Below the pieces are notes generated by a model. That model made no database searches, had not been told where the DNA came from, and saw only the letters and a program-made list of their open reading frames with translations. A stretch of DNA of 64,000 nucleotides, from assembly GCF_001570525.1 (NCBI RefSeq), contig NZ_BBXC01000021.1:1-64000 (forward strand), read 5' to 3'. This DNA is from Herbidospora sakaeratensis (GTDB taxonomy: Bacteria > Actinomycetota > Actinomycetes > Streptosporangiales > Streptosporangiaceae). Position numbers and translations under genes: made by a program. Shown one piece after another: positions 41,167 to 48,589 of the stretch (position 1 is its first letter; each line of letters starts with the position of its first letter).

Positions 41167-42702
41167 ATGCCCGAAACGTGGTGGCGGGGGGCCGCGATCT
41201 ACCAGGTCTACCTGCGCAGCTTCGCCGATGGAAACGGCGACGGCATCGGCGACCTCGCCGGCCTGCGCAGCCGCCTGGCCTACCTCGCCGACCTCGGTGT
41301 CAACGCCCTGTGGCTCAACCCCTGGTATCCGTCCCCGATGGCCGACGGCGGCTACGACGTGGCCGACTACCGGGCCATCGAGCCGTCGTTCGGCGATCTG
41401 GCGGAGGCCGAGAGGTTCATCGAGGAGGCCCACGAGCTGGGCATCAAGGTGATCATCGACGTCGTCCCGAACCACCACTCCGACCAGAGCGAGTGGTTCA
41501 AGGCGGCGCTGGCGGCCGGTCCCGGATCGCCCGAGCGGGAGCGCTTCTGGTTCCGCGACGAGCCCGGCGACTGGAAGTCGATCTTCGGCGGCCCGGCGTG
41601 GAGCCAGGTGCCCGACGGCCAGTGGTACCTGCACCTGTTCGCGCCCGAGCAGCCCGACTTCAACTGGACCAACCCGGAGGTCCACGAGGAGTTCCACGAC
41701 GTGCTGCGGTTCTGGTTCGACCGCGGCGTCGACGGCATCCGGATCGACTCGGCGGCCGTGCTGGTCAAGAACTTCGAGGGCGGCGACCCCGACGGCTACA
41801 CCGACCTGCCCGAGGTGCACGACGTCTACCGGGGCTGGCGGCGGCTGGCCGACACCGAGTACACCGACCGGATCTTCATCGGCGAGGTGTGGTTCCCCGA
41901 CCAGGAGCGGTTCGCCCGCTACCTGCGCCCCGACGAGCTGCACACCGCCTTCAACTTCGACTTCCTGGCCGCCCCCTGGGAGCCGGCCGCGCTGCGCGCC
42001 TCCATCACCACGACGCTGGAGACCCACGCCCCGCTGGGCGCGCCGGCCACGTGGGTGTTGTCGAACCACGACGTGACCCGCGTGGTGACGCGTTACGGCC
42101 GCGAGATCACCTCCTGGGACCACGGCGCCCGCCGCGACGGCCACCCGTCTGACCTGGAGCTCGGCTACCGCCGGGCCAGGGCGGCGGCGCTGCTGGCCAT
42201 GGCCCTGCCCGGTGGCGTGTACATCTACCAGGGCGAGGAGCTGGGCCTGCCGGAGGTCGACGACATCCCCGGCGAGCTGCGCCAGGACCCGATGTGGCCG
42301 CGCTCGGGGCACACCGTGCCGGGCCGCGACGGCTGCCGGGTGCCGCTGCCGTGGTCGGGTCAGGAGAAGCCGTTCGGCTTCGGCGCCGGCGAGCCGTGGC
42401 TCCCCCAGCCCGCCGACTGGAACAAGCTGACCGTCGAGGCGCAGAACGAGGACCTCGGCTCGATGCTGAGCCTCTACCGCTCCGGGCTGAAGCTGCGCCG
42501 GGAACTGCTCGGCGACGGCACCCTGACCTGGTGCGCGTCGCGCGACGACGTGCTCGCCTTCCAGCGCGACTCGGGCCTGGTCTGCGTCGTGAACCTGGGC
42601 GCCGAGCCCGCGCCGCTGCCCCCGCACACCGAGGTGCTGCTGGCCAGCGGTCCCCTGGAGGGCGACGAACTGCCCTCCGACACGGCCGTCTGGCTGCGCT
42701 GA
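41167..42702 (+). CDS. GH13 alpha-glucosidase (AglA-like)
   Basis: The 511-residue protein has the GH13 motifs in order: region I DVVPNHHSD, region II DGIRIDSAA with the nucleophile Asp, region III FIGEVWFP with the acid/base Glu, and region IV LSNHDVTR. No signal peptide is present, so it hydrolyses imported oligosaccharides in the cytoplasm. Length and YQVYLRSFADGNGDGIGDLAGL fit the oligo-1,6-glucosidase/alpha-glucosidase group. It is the last gene of the importer operon. Confidence 0.92.
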   Translation: MPETWWRGAAIYQVYLRSFADGNGDGIGDLAGLRSRLAYLADLGVNALWLNPWYPSPMADGGYDVADYRAIEPSFGDLAEAERFIEEAHELGIKVIIDVVPNHHSDQSEWFKAALAAGPGSPERERFWFRDEPGDWKSIFGGPAWSQVPDGQWYLHLFAPEQPDFNWTNPEVHEEFHDVLRFWFDRGVDGIRIDSAAVLVKNFEGGDPDGYTDLPEVHDVYRGWRRLADTEYTDRIFIGEVWFPDQERFARYLRPDELHTAFNFDFLAAPWEPAALRASITTTLETHAPLGAPATWVLSNHDVTRVVTRYGREITSWDHGARRDGHPSDLELGYRRARAAALLAMALPGGVYIYQGEELGLPEVDDIPGELRQDPMWPRSGHTVPGRDGCRVPLPWSGQEKPFGFGAGEPWLPQPADWNKLTVEAQNEDLGSMLSLYRSGLKLRRELLGDGTLTWCASRDDVLAFQRDSGLVCVVNLGAEPAPLPPHTEVLLASGPLEGDELPSDTAVWLR

Positions 42703-42709
42703 GAGACTC

Positions 42710-42747
42710 GGGTCCGTGACCGCTCGTGGGAAGGCGGTCACGGACCC
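42710..42747. terminator. long perfect hairpin after the sugar operon
   Basis: A perfect 14-bp stem (42710-42723 with 42734-42747) with a 10-nt loop follows the alpha-glucosidase stop by 8 bases and precedes the ABC exporter operon. It has no T-tract. It marks the boundary between the sugar locus and the biosynthetic locus. Confidence 0.7.
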
Positions 42748-42771
42748 GCGCCAAGAGACGGGGGTCTTCAC

Positions 42772-43689
42772 ATGGCACTGATCGAGGCCGAAGGGCTGGA
42801 GAAGCGTTATCCCGGGACCGACTTCACGGCGGTCGCGGGCATCGGGTTCCGGGTGGAACGGGGAGAAGCCTTCGGGTTCCTGGGGCCGAACGGGGCCGGG
42901 AAGTCGTCCACGATGCGGATGCTGGCGTGCGTGTCGCAACCGAGCGGCGGCAGTCTGCGCATCCTGGGCGACGATCCGGTCGTCCACGGCCGGGCGTTAC
43001 GGGCCCGGCTCGGCGTCGTCCCGCAGGACGACGCGCTCGACCTGCAGCTCACCGTCCGCGAGAACCTGATCGTGTACGGCCTGTACTTCGGCCTCTCCCT
43101 GAAGCACATGCGGGCCAAGAGCGCCGAACTGCTGGAGTTCGCCCAGCTCGCCGACAAGGCGGGGGAGCGGGTCGAGCACCTGTCCGGCGGCATGCGGCGC
43201 CGCCTCACGATCGCCCGCTCGCTGGTCAACGACCCGGAGATCCTGCTGCTCGACGAGCCGACCACCGGCCTCGACCCGCAGGCCCGGCACATCCTGTGGG
43301 ACCGCCTGTTCCGCCTGAAGAGCGCCGGCGTGACCCTCATCCTCACCACCCACTACATGGACGAGGCCGAGCAGCTCTGCGACCGCCTGGTCATCATGGA
43401 CAAGGGCCTGATCGCCGATGAGGGCACCCCGCGCGAGCTCATCGACCGCCACGTCACCCGCGAGGTCGTGGAACTGCGGTTCCCGCCCGGGGAGCAGGAG
43501 CAGGCCGCCGAGAAGCTGGGCGGCGACGTGGAGGTGCTGCCCGACCGCCTGCTCTGCTACGCCGACGACGGCGACGCGGCCCTGGCCCGCGTGACGGAAG
43601 CGGGCCTGCGCCCGCTGACCGCTCTGGTGCGCCGGGCCACGCTGGAGGACGTCTTCCTCCGCCTCACCGGCCGATCGCTGACCGACTGA
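42772..43689 (+). CDS. ABC exporter ATPase (DrrA/NodI type), TTA codon
   Basis: The 305-residue protein is an ATP-binding subunit with Walker A GPNGAGKSSTMRM, signature LSGGMRRRLTIAR, Walker B ILLLDEPTTGLDP and the H-loop TTHYM, plus a C-terminal regulatory domain. It is of the DrrA/NodI class that works with ABC-2 permeases, which follow. Codon 76 is TTA (42997-42999). The operon converges on the NRPS-associated cupin gene, and this is the likely export or self-protection system of the biosynthetic cluster. Confidence 0.92.
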   Translation: MALIEAEGLEKRYPGTDFTAVAGIGFRVERGEAFGFLGPNGAGKSSTMRMLACVSQPSGGSLRILGDDPVVHGRALRARLGVVPQDDALDLQLTVRENLIVYGLYFGLSLKHMRAKSAELLEFAQLADKAGERVEHLSGGMRRRLTIARSLVNDPEILLLDEPTTGLDPQARHILWDRLFRLKSAGVTLILTTHYMDEAEQLCDRLVIMDKGLIADEGTPRELIDRHVTREVVELRFPPGEQEQAAEKLGGDVEVLPDRLLCYADDGDAALARVTEAGLRPLTALVRRATLEDVFLRLTGRSLTD

Positions 43690-44441
43690 TGACCCGCGCG
43701 CTGGCCTACTGGCTGTTCCGGTACCGCCGGACCTGGCAGGGCACCGTCGTCGTCTCGGTCGCCAACCCGCTGCTGTTTCTGCTGGCCATCGGGGCCGGGC
43801 TCGGCTCCCTGGTGCGGGGCGACGTCGAGGGCGTGCCCTACCTGGAGTTCTTCGCGCCCGGCATGCTGGCCGCGGCCGCGTTCCAGAACGCGTTCATCGA
43901 CGCCGGGTTCGGGGTGGCGTCGGCACGGGGACGGGAGCGGGTCTACCAGACCGCCGTCGCGACGCCGCTGTCGCCGGGCGAGGTGATGGGCGGGCACCTG
44001 CTGTTCGTCGGGCTGCGGGTGTTCGTGGGAGCGCTCGCGTTCGTCGCGGTGATGGCGGGGTTCGGGCTCTTCTCCTCGTCCGGCACGGCCGTCGCGGTCC
44101 TGCTGGCCGCCACGCTCACCGGGATCGCGCCCGCGGCCGTCGTCGCGGCCTGGGCGGTGACCGTGACCGACTTCCCGCGCCTGAACACGGTGTTCCGGTT
44201 CGTCGTCATGCCGATGTACCTGTTCTCCGGCACGTTCTTCTCCGTCGAGCAGCTGCCCGCCGCCCTCCAGACGATCATGTACGCCCTCCCGCTCTGGCAC
44301 GGCGCCGACCTGTGCCGATCGCTGGCCCTCGGCACCGCCACCCCCGGCACGACCCTGCTGCACGTCGCCTACCTGGGCGTCATGGCGGTCGCCGGGGTCC
44401 TGATCGGGCGGGTCACCTTCCGGAAGGTGCTCTATGTCTAG
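43689..44441 (+). CDS. ABC-2 type transporter permease
   Basis: The 250-residue protein has six hydrophobic segments and the ABC-2 pattern (NPLLFLLAIGAGLGSLV; FFAPGMLAAAAFQNAF; MPMYLFSGTFFSVEQLP). Its ATG overlaps the ATPase stop (TGATG), so it is translationally coupled. It forms the membrane part of the exporter together with the next gene. Confidence 0.9.
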   Translation: MTRALAYWLFRYRRTWQGTVVVSVANPLLFLLAIGAGLGSLVRGDVEGVPYLEFFAPGMLAAAAFQNAFIDAGFGVASARGRERVYQTAVATPLSPGEVMGGHLLFVGLRVFVGALAFVAVMAGFGLFSSSGTAVAVLLAATLTGIAPAAVVAAWAVTVTDFPRLNTVFRFVVMPMYLFSGTFFSVEQLPAALQTIMYALPLWHGADLCRSLALGTATPGTTLLHVAYLGVMAVAGVLIGRVTFRKVLYV

Positions 44442-45210
44442 GCTCCCGGCCGCCGGCGGCGCCCACCTGGTCATGCTGCGCAACGTGTGGGTGCACAAGG
44501 GCGGCACCCCGTGGACGATGGCCCTGTACTCCGTGTACGAGCCGATCCTCTACCTGCTGGCCCTCGGCGTCGGCGTGGGAGCGCTCGTCGGGCGGGTGCC
44601 CGGCGTCGACGTCCCGTACGCCGCCTTCGTCGCCCCCGCCCTGCTCGCGGTGGCCATGATGAACAGCGCCCTGGAGGAGACCACCAACACGGTCTACGGC
44701 AAGCTCACCTTCGACCGCTTCTACCACTCGCTGCTGGTCACCCCGATGACCGTGCGCGGCATGGTCGCCGGGGAACTCCTCTGGGCGGCGGCCCGCGCCC
44801 TGGTCACCGGCGTCGGCTTCCTGGCCGTGATCGCGGCCTTCGGGCTGGTCAGGTCGCCGTGGGCGGTCATGGCCGTGCCGGCGGGCCTGCTGACCGCGTT
44901 CGCCTTCGGCGCGTTCGGCCTGGCGGCGGCGGGCTACGCCCGGGGCTGGCACAGCTTCCAGTACGTCCAGCTCGTGATGTTGCCCATGTTCCTGTTCGCG
45001 ACGACCTTCTACCCCGTCACCGTCTACACCGACTGGGTGCGGCTGCTGGTGGAAGCGCTCCCGCTCTACCACGCGATCGAGCTCTCCCGGGGCCTGGCGC
45101 TGGGCGAGGTCGGGCCGGGTCTGCTGCTGAACGCCGCCTACCTGCTCGTTTTCGGCGGCGTGATGCTGACGGTGGCCCAGTCGCGCTGGGCCACCCTGAT
45201 GTCCAGGTGA
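44434..45210 (+). CDS. ABC-2 type transporter permease (NodJ-like)
   Basis: The 258-residue protein is homologous to the preceding permease (FVAPALLAVAMMNSALEETTNTVYGKLTFDRFYHSLLVTPMT; LPMFLFATTFYPV) and overlaps it by 8 bp. Having two different permeases suggests a heterodimeric exporter. It ends only 6 bp from the convergent cupin gene at 45217. Confidence 0.9.
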   Translation: MSRLPAAGGAHLVMLRNVWVHKGGTPWTMALYSVYEPILYLLALGVGVGALVGRVPGVDVPYAAFVAPALLAVAMMNSALEETTNTVYGKLTFDRFYHSLLVTPMTVRGMVAGELLWAAARALVTGVGFLAVIAAFGLVRSPWAVMAVPAGLLTAFAFGAFGLAAAGYARGWHSFQYVQLVMLPMFLFATTFYPVTVYTDWVRLLVEALPLYHAIELSRGLALGEVGPGLLLNAAYLLVFGGVMLTVAQSRWATLMSR

Positions 45211-45216
45211 CGCGGG

Positions 45217-45534
45217 TCAGATCCCGGTGACCGTGGTCAGCAGCACGACGGAGTCCTCCACCGCTCTCAGGCTGTGACGGCGGTGCGGGATGGGGGCCAG
45301 CGCGCCGCTGTGGTGCGTGGTCCCGTCGAGGACGACCGATCCGGTCAGGACCTGCAGGCTGGCCGCGGGCGGCGCTTGGTGCTCGGCCAGTTCGGAGCCG
45401 GCGGTCAAGGCGATCAGCGTTTGACGCAACGGGCCATCGTGGAGCACCAGATGGGCGTCGCGGCCGTGGGCCGAGCTTCGTGCCTTCTCCAGGCACTCGC
45501 CCGCGCCGGTTGTCAGATCGACGTCGGAGTTCAT
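45217..45534 (-). CDS. small cupin-fold protein linked to the NRPS cluster
   Basis: The 105-residue protein has the two-part cupin pattern (LTAGSELAEHQAPPAASLQVLTGSVVLDGT; LAPIPHRRHSLRAVEDSVVLLTTV). Metal-binding His positions are only partly kept (EHQ and HRRHSL), so it may be non-catalytic. The ATG overlaps the stop of the A-PCP-C synthetase (ATGA), so it is coupled to it. Possible roles are tailoring, binding of an intermediate or regulation. Confidence 0.78.
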   Translation of the reverse strand: MNSDVDLTTGAGECLEKARSSAHGRDAHLVLHDGPLRQTLIALTAGSELAEHQAPPAASLQVLTGSVVLDGTTHHSGALAPIPHRRHSLRAVEDSVVLLTTVTGI

Positions 45535-48455
45535 TCCGTGGCCGTTCCCCGGCCGGCGTCGACGACACCCGTGATCCGCCGGACGAAGTCGGCGGCCAGG
45601 GCGGCGATGGCGGACGCCTCGTAGGCGTGGCGGTTGTAGATGAGCTGGCCGCGCAGCGTCCCGTCGTGCGACTCGCTGATCAGGATCTCCGGCGGGTGCA
45701 GGTCGGGGTCGTCGTCGGGGAGCGTCCACTCCATGATCGGGCCGGCCGGGACGTCGAACTCCTCCGACGGCACCCCCGGCAGGTGGGCCGGGTGTCCCCA
45801 GCTCTCGAACCGGAAGTACGCCGGGAACGGCACCGCCGCGTGCAGGTGGCCCCAGTCGTGGAACTGGCGCTCGGCGGCCGCCAGCGACTCGCGCCTGACG
45901 TGGTCGACCACGTCGGGCAGCGCGCCCGTCCCCGGCACCGTGATCAGGTTCCAGCGGAACAGGCAGCCGACCGCGTTCTCGAACCCGGGCTTCGACCGGC
46001 CGCTGACCGGGGTGGCGACCACGAGCTCGGGGGCCCGCGCCCAGGAGCCCAGGGTCAGCGCCCAGGCCGCCGCCAGCGTCATCGACACCGTGGCGCCCCG
46101 CGAGCGGGCCAGCTCGCGCACGTCCGGGACGTCGAAGGGAAACGCGTCGGCCAGGTAGCGGCGCACGTCGCGGGCCCGTCCGGGGAGGCGCTCCAGAGAC
46201 GCCGGAGCGCCCTCCAGCGTGGCCTCCCACCAGGGGCGGTGCCGCGTCCATTCGAGGCGTTCCCACGCGACCACATCGCCGTAGGAGACCGCCGGGGGCA
46301 GCGGCGAGGGGGCGCCGTGCCGGAAGGCGGAGTAGAGCACGCCGAGCTCCCGCAGCAGCACCGTGGCCGAGCCGCCGTCGAAGACCAGGTGGTGGACGGA
46401 GACGACCAGCACGCACCCTCGCGGCAGCTCGATCACCTCGACCCGCAGCAGCGGCCCGGCCTCGACGTCGAACGGCGCCCGCACCCGCTCGGCCGCCAGC
46501 ATTGCGGCCTCCGCCTCGGTCTCCCGCCGGTGGACGCCGATCGGCACGTCGAGCGAGTCGAGCACCGGCCCCACGCCCGGGTCGCGGAAGACCGTCCGGA
46601 GGCTGTCGTGCCGCCGGACGAGCTCGGCCACCGCCCGCGCCAGCACGCCGAGGTCGAGCCCGCCGGGGACCCGGACCGCGACGTGCACGGGCGGCATGTG
46701 ACGCCGCTCTCCGGAGGCGTGCATCCACCGCCACCAGTGGGCCTGCACTCCGGAGAGGGCGCCGTCCGCCAGAACCACGTCGTCGCCGCCGGAGACGGTG
46801 GCGACGGCGTCCCGGATCTGGGCGGCCTGGCGGCCCAGCACGGGCCGGTCGAACACGAACGTCCCCTCGACGGGGACCCCGAACCTCTCGGCCACCCGGG
46901 CGGCGAGCTGGGCGGCTCTGAGGGAGTCCCCGCCGAGGGCGAAGAAGTCGTCGTCCGCGCTGGTGGCGGGCACCCCGAGCACACCCGTCCACAACCGGGC
47001 CAGGGCCCGCTCCTCGGCCGACTCCAGCGGCCGGCCGGCCGGTCCGGCGACCGTGAACAACGCCCGGACCTCGGCCTTGACGACCTTCCCGAGCTCGTTG
47101 CGCGGCAGCGCGTCGACGAAGACGTAACGCGAGGGCACCTCGTTGCGGGCCAGCCGCTGGTGCAGGAAGGTTCGCAGCCGGTCGGCGGTGAGCTCCGCCT
47201 GTCTCCGCACCACGGCGGCGGCGATCATCTGGCCCATCGTGGCGTGCGGCAGGCCGACCACGGCCGCGTCGGCGACCGACGGGTGCTCCCGGACGGCCGT
47301 CTCGACCTGCGGCAACGAGATCTTGAGGCCGCCCGACTTCACCACGTCGCTCTCCCGGCCGACCAGGTAGAGGTAGCCGTCGGCGTCGAGGCGGCCCAGG
47401 TCGCCCATCCGGGTCCAGCCGTTCCTGAAGGTCTTCGCGCTGGTCCCGGCGTCGCCGTAGTAGGTCCGCTGGGCGGCGGGGGCCCGTAGCCACACCTCGC
47501 CGACCTCGCCGGGGGGCAGCGGCGTGCCCGCCTCGTCGGCGATCTTCAGGTCGCCGCGGGCGGTCGCGCGGCCGACCGAGTCGGGGCGGCGGGGGTCGAC
47601 GATCATCGTCGTCTGGGCCGGGACCGCCTCGGTCGAGGTGTAGTAGTTGACGATCGTGGCCCTCGGGAACGCCTCCGGCAGGCCGGCCGCCACGCGGGGC
47701 GGCAGCGCGTCGGCCGACGAGCTCAGCAGTACCACGCTCGACAGGTCGTGGTCGCGCCAGGCCCCCGAGTCGAGCAGTTCGGTCGCCATCGCGGGCACCA
47801 CGAAGACCGTTCCGGCGCGGAACTTCTCGATCAAGCCGCAGAACTCCGCCGCGTCGAAGCGGGCCGCCGCGACGGCGATGGGATGCGCCGTCAGGGTGTT
47901 GACCAGCATCATCTGCCCGGCGTTGGTGCCGATCGGGAACGCGTGCAGGAAGTGCGCCGAGTGGCCGAAGGCCCGGAAGGGCGGGTTCGGCGCGTGTCCC
48001 CAGGCCAGGTTGGCGTGGGTGGCCAGCACGCCCTTCGGTTTCCCGGTGGTGCCGGAGGTGTAGAGGATCTGGGCCGGGTCGCCGGGGGAGAGGTCGACGT
48101 CGGGCACCCCCGAGCCCGACGGCGCCTCGCTCAGCACCCACTGCGCTTCGCAGTCGTCGGTCATCACCTGGAGCGTGGCCGCCGACTGCCGGGCGGACAG
48201 TGGCACGGCGACGCCACCGGCCCGCAAGACGGCCATGCAGGCGATGGCGAAATCCACCCATCGATCGTTATCGAAGAGCAAGCCGACCCGATCGCCGCGT
48301 TGCAAGCCCTTGCCGAGCAGCGCGCACGCCCCGGAGTCGGCTCCCGCGTCCCATTCGCCGAACGTCAGCTCTCGCCCGTCTGTGCTGATCAGGGCGGTTC
48401 TGTCCGGTTGTTCGACGGCCCTCGCTCGAAGTAAGTGGGGGAGGGTCGCGGTCAT
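45531..48455 (-). CDS. NRPS protein A-PCP-C with acyl/aryl-type adenylation domain
   Basis: The 974-residue protein has an adenylation domain (about 1-500: LYTSGTTGKPKGV, NYYTSTEAVP, NELGKVV with the catalytic Lys), a carrier domain (FFALGGDSL near residue 535, Ser attachment site) and a C-terminal condensation domain (HHLVFDGGS near residue 690 with the HHxxxDG motif). The substrate Asp at the position matching GrsA Asp235 is missing (FPIGTNAGQMM), so the substrate is probably a carboxylic acid without a free alpha-amine. The order A-PCP-C, transcribed divergently from three C-A-PCP modules, leaves one condensation domain more than a linear pathway needs. AGAGGTGG precedes the ATG. Confidence 0.88.
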   Translation of the reverse strand: MTATLPHLLRARAVEQPDRTALISTDGRELTFGEWDAGADSGACALLGKGLQRGDRVGLLFDNDRWVDFAIACMAVLRAGGVAVPLSARQSAATLQVMTDDCEAQWVLSEAPSGSGVPDVDLSPGDPAQILYTSGTTGKPKGVLATHANLAWGHAPNPPFRAFGHSAHFLHAFPIGTNAGQMMLVNTLTAHPIAVAAARFDAAEFCGLIEKFRAGTVFVVPAMATELLDSGAWRDHDLSSVVLLSSSADALPPRVAAGLPEAFPRATIVNYYTSTEAVPAQTTMIVDPRRPDSVGRATARGDLKIADEAGTPLPPGEVGEVWLRAPAAQRTYYGDAGTSAKTFRNGWTRMGDLGRLDADGYLYLVGRESDVVKSGGLKISLPQVETAVREHPSVADAAVVGLPHATMGQMIAAAVVRRQAELTADRLRTFLHQRLARNEVPSRYVFVDALPRNELGKVVKAEVRALFTVAGPAGRPLESAEERALARLWTGVLGVPATSADDDFFALGGDSLRAAQLAARVAERFGVPVEGTFVFDRPVLGRQAAQIRDAVATVSGGDDVVLADGALSGVQAHWWRWMHASGERRHMPPVHVAVRVPGGLDLGVLARAVAELVRRHDSLRTVFRDPGVGPVLDSLDVPIGVHRRETEAEAAMLAAERVRAPFDVEAGPLLRVEVIELPRGCVLVVSVHHLVFDGGSATVLLRELGVLYSAFRHGAPSPLPPAVSYGDVVAWERLEWTRHRPWWEATLEGAPASLERLPGRARDVRRYLADAFPFDVPDVRELARSRGATVSMTLAAAWALTLGSWARAPELVVATPVSGRSKPGFENAVGCLFRWNLITVPGTGALPDVVDHVRRESLAAAERQFHDWGHLHAAVPFPAYFRFESWGHPAHLPGVPSEEFDVPAGPIMEWTLPDDDPDLHPPEILISESHDGTLRGQLIYNRHAYEASAIAALAADFVRRITGVVDAGRGTATE

Positions 48456-48589
48456 GGGCCCACCTCTTCCGCGTCCGGCAGACGGTCGGAAGGGGAGTAA
48501 ATCAGACCAGACGAATCCTCACAAGTATCTAGCAAGTGAATGCAATTTCTGGTCATACTCACGAAATAAGCGAAGCGTTGGGGCAGGCA
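48456..48589. promoter_or_regulatory. divergent promoter region of the NRPS cluster
   Basis: This short gap holds the start regions of the A-PCP-C gene and the large forward operon. It is clearly AT-richer than the flanking genes (48500-48590). I see no strong palindrome. A GTG at 48536 in the frame of the forward gene is an alternative start. Confidence 0.6.
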
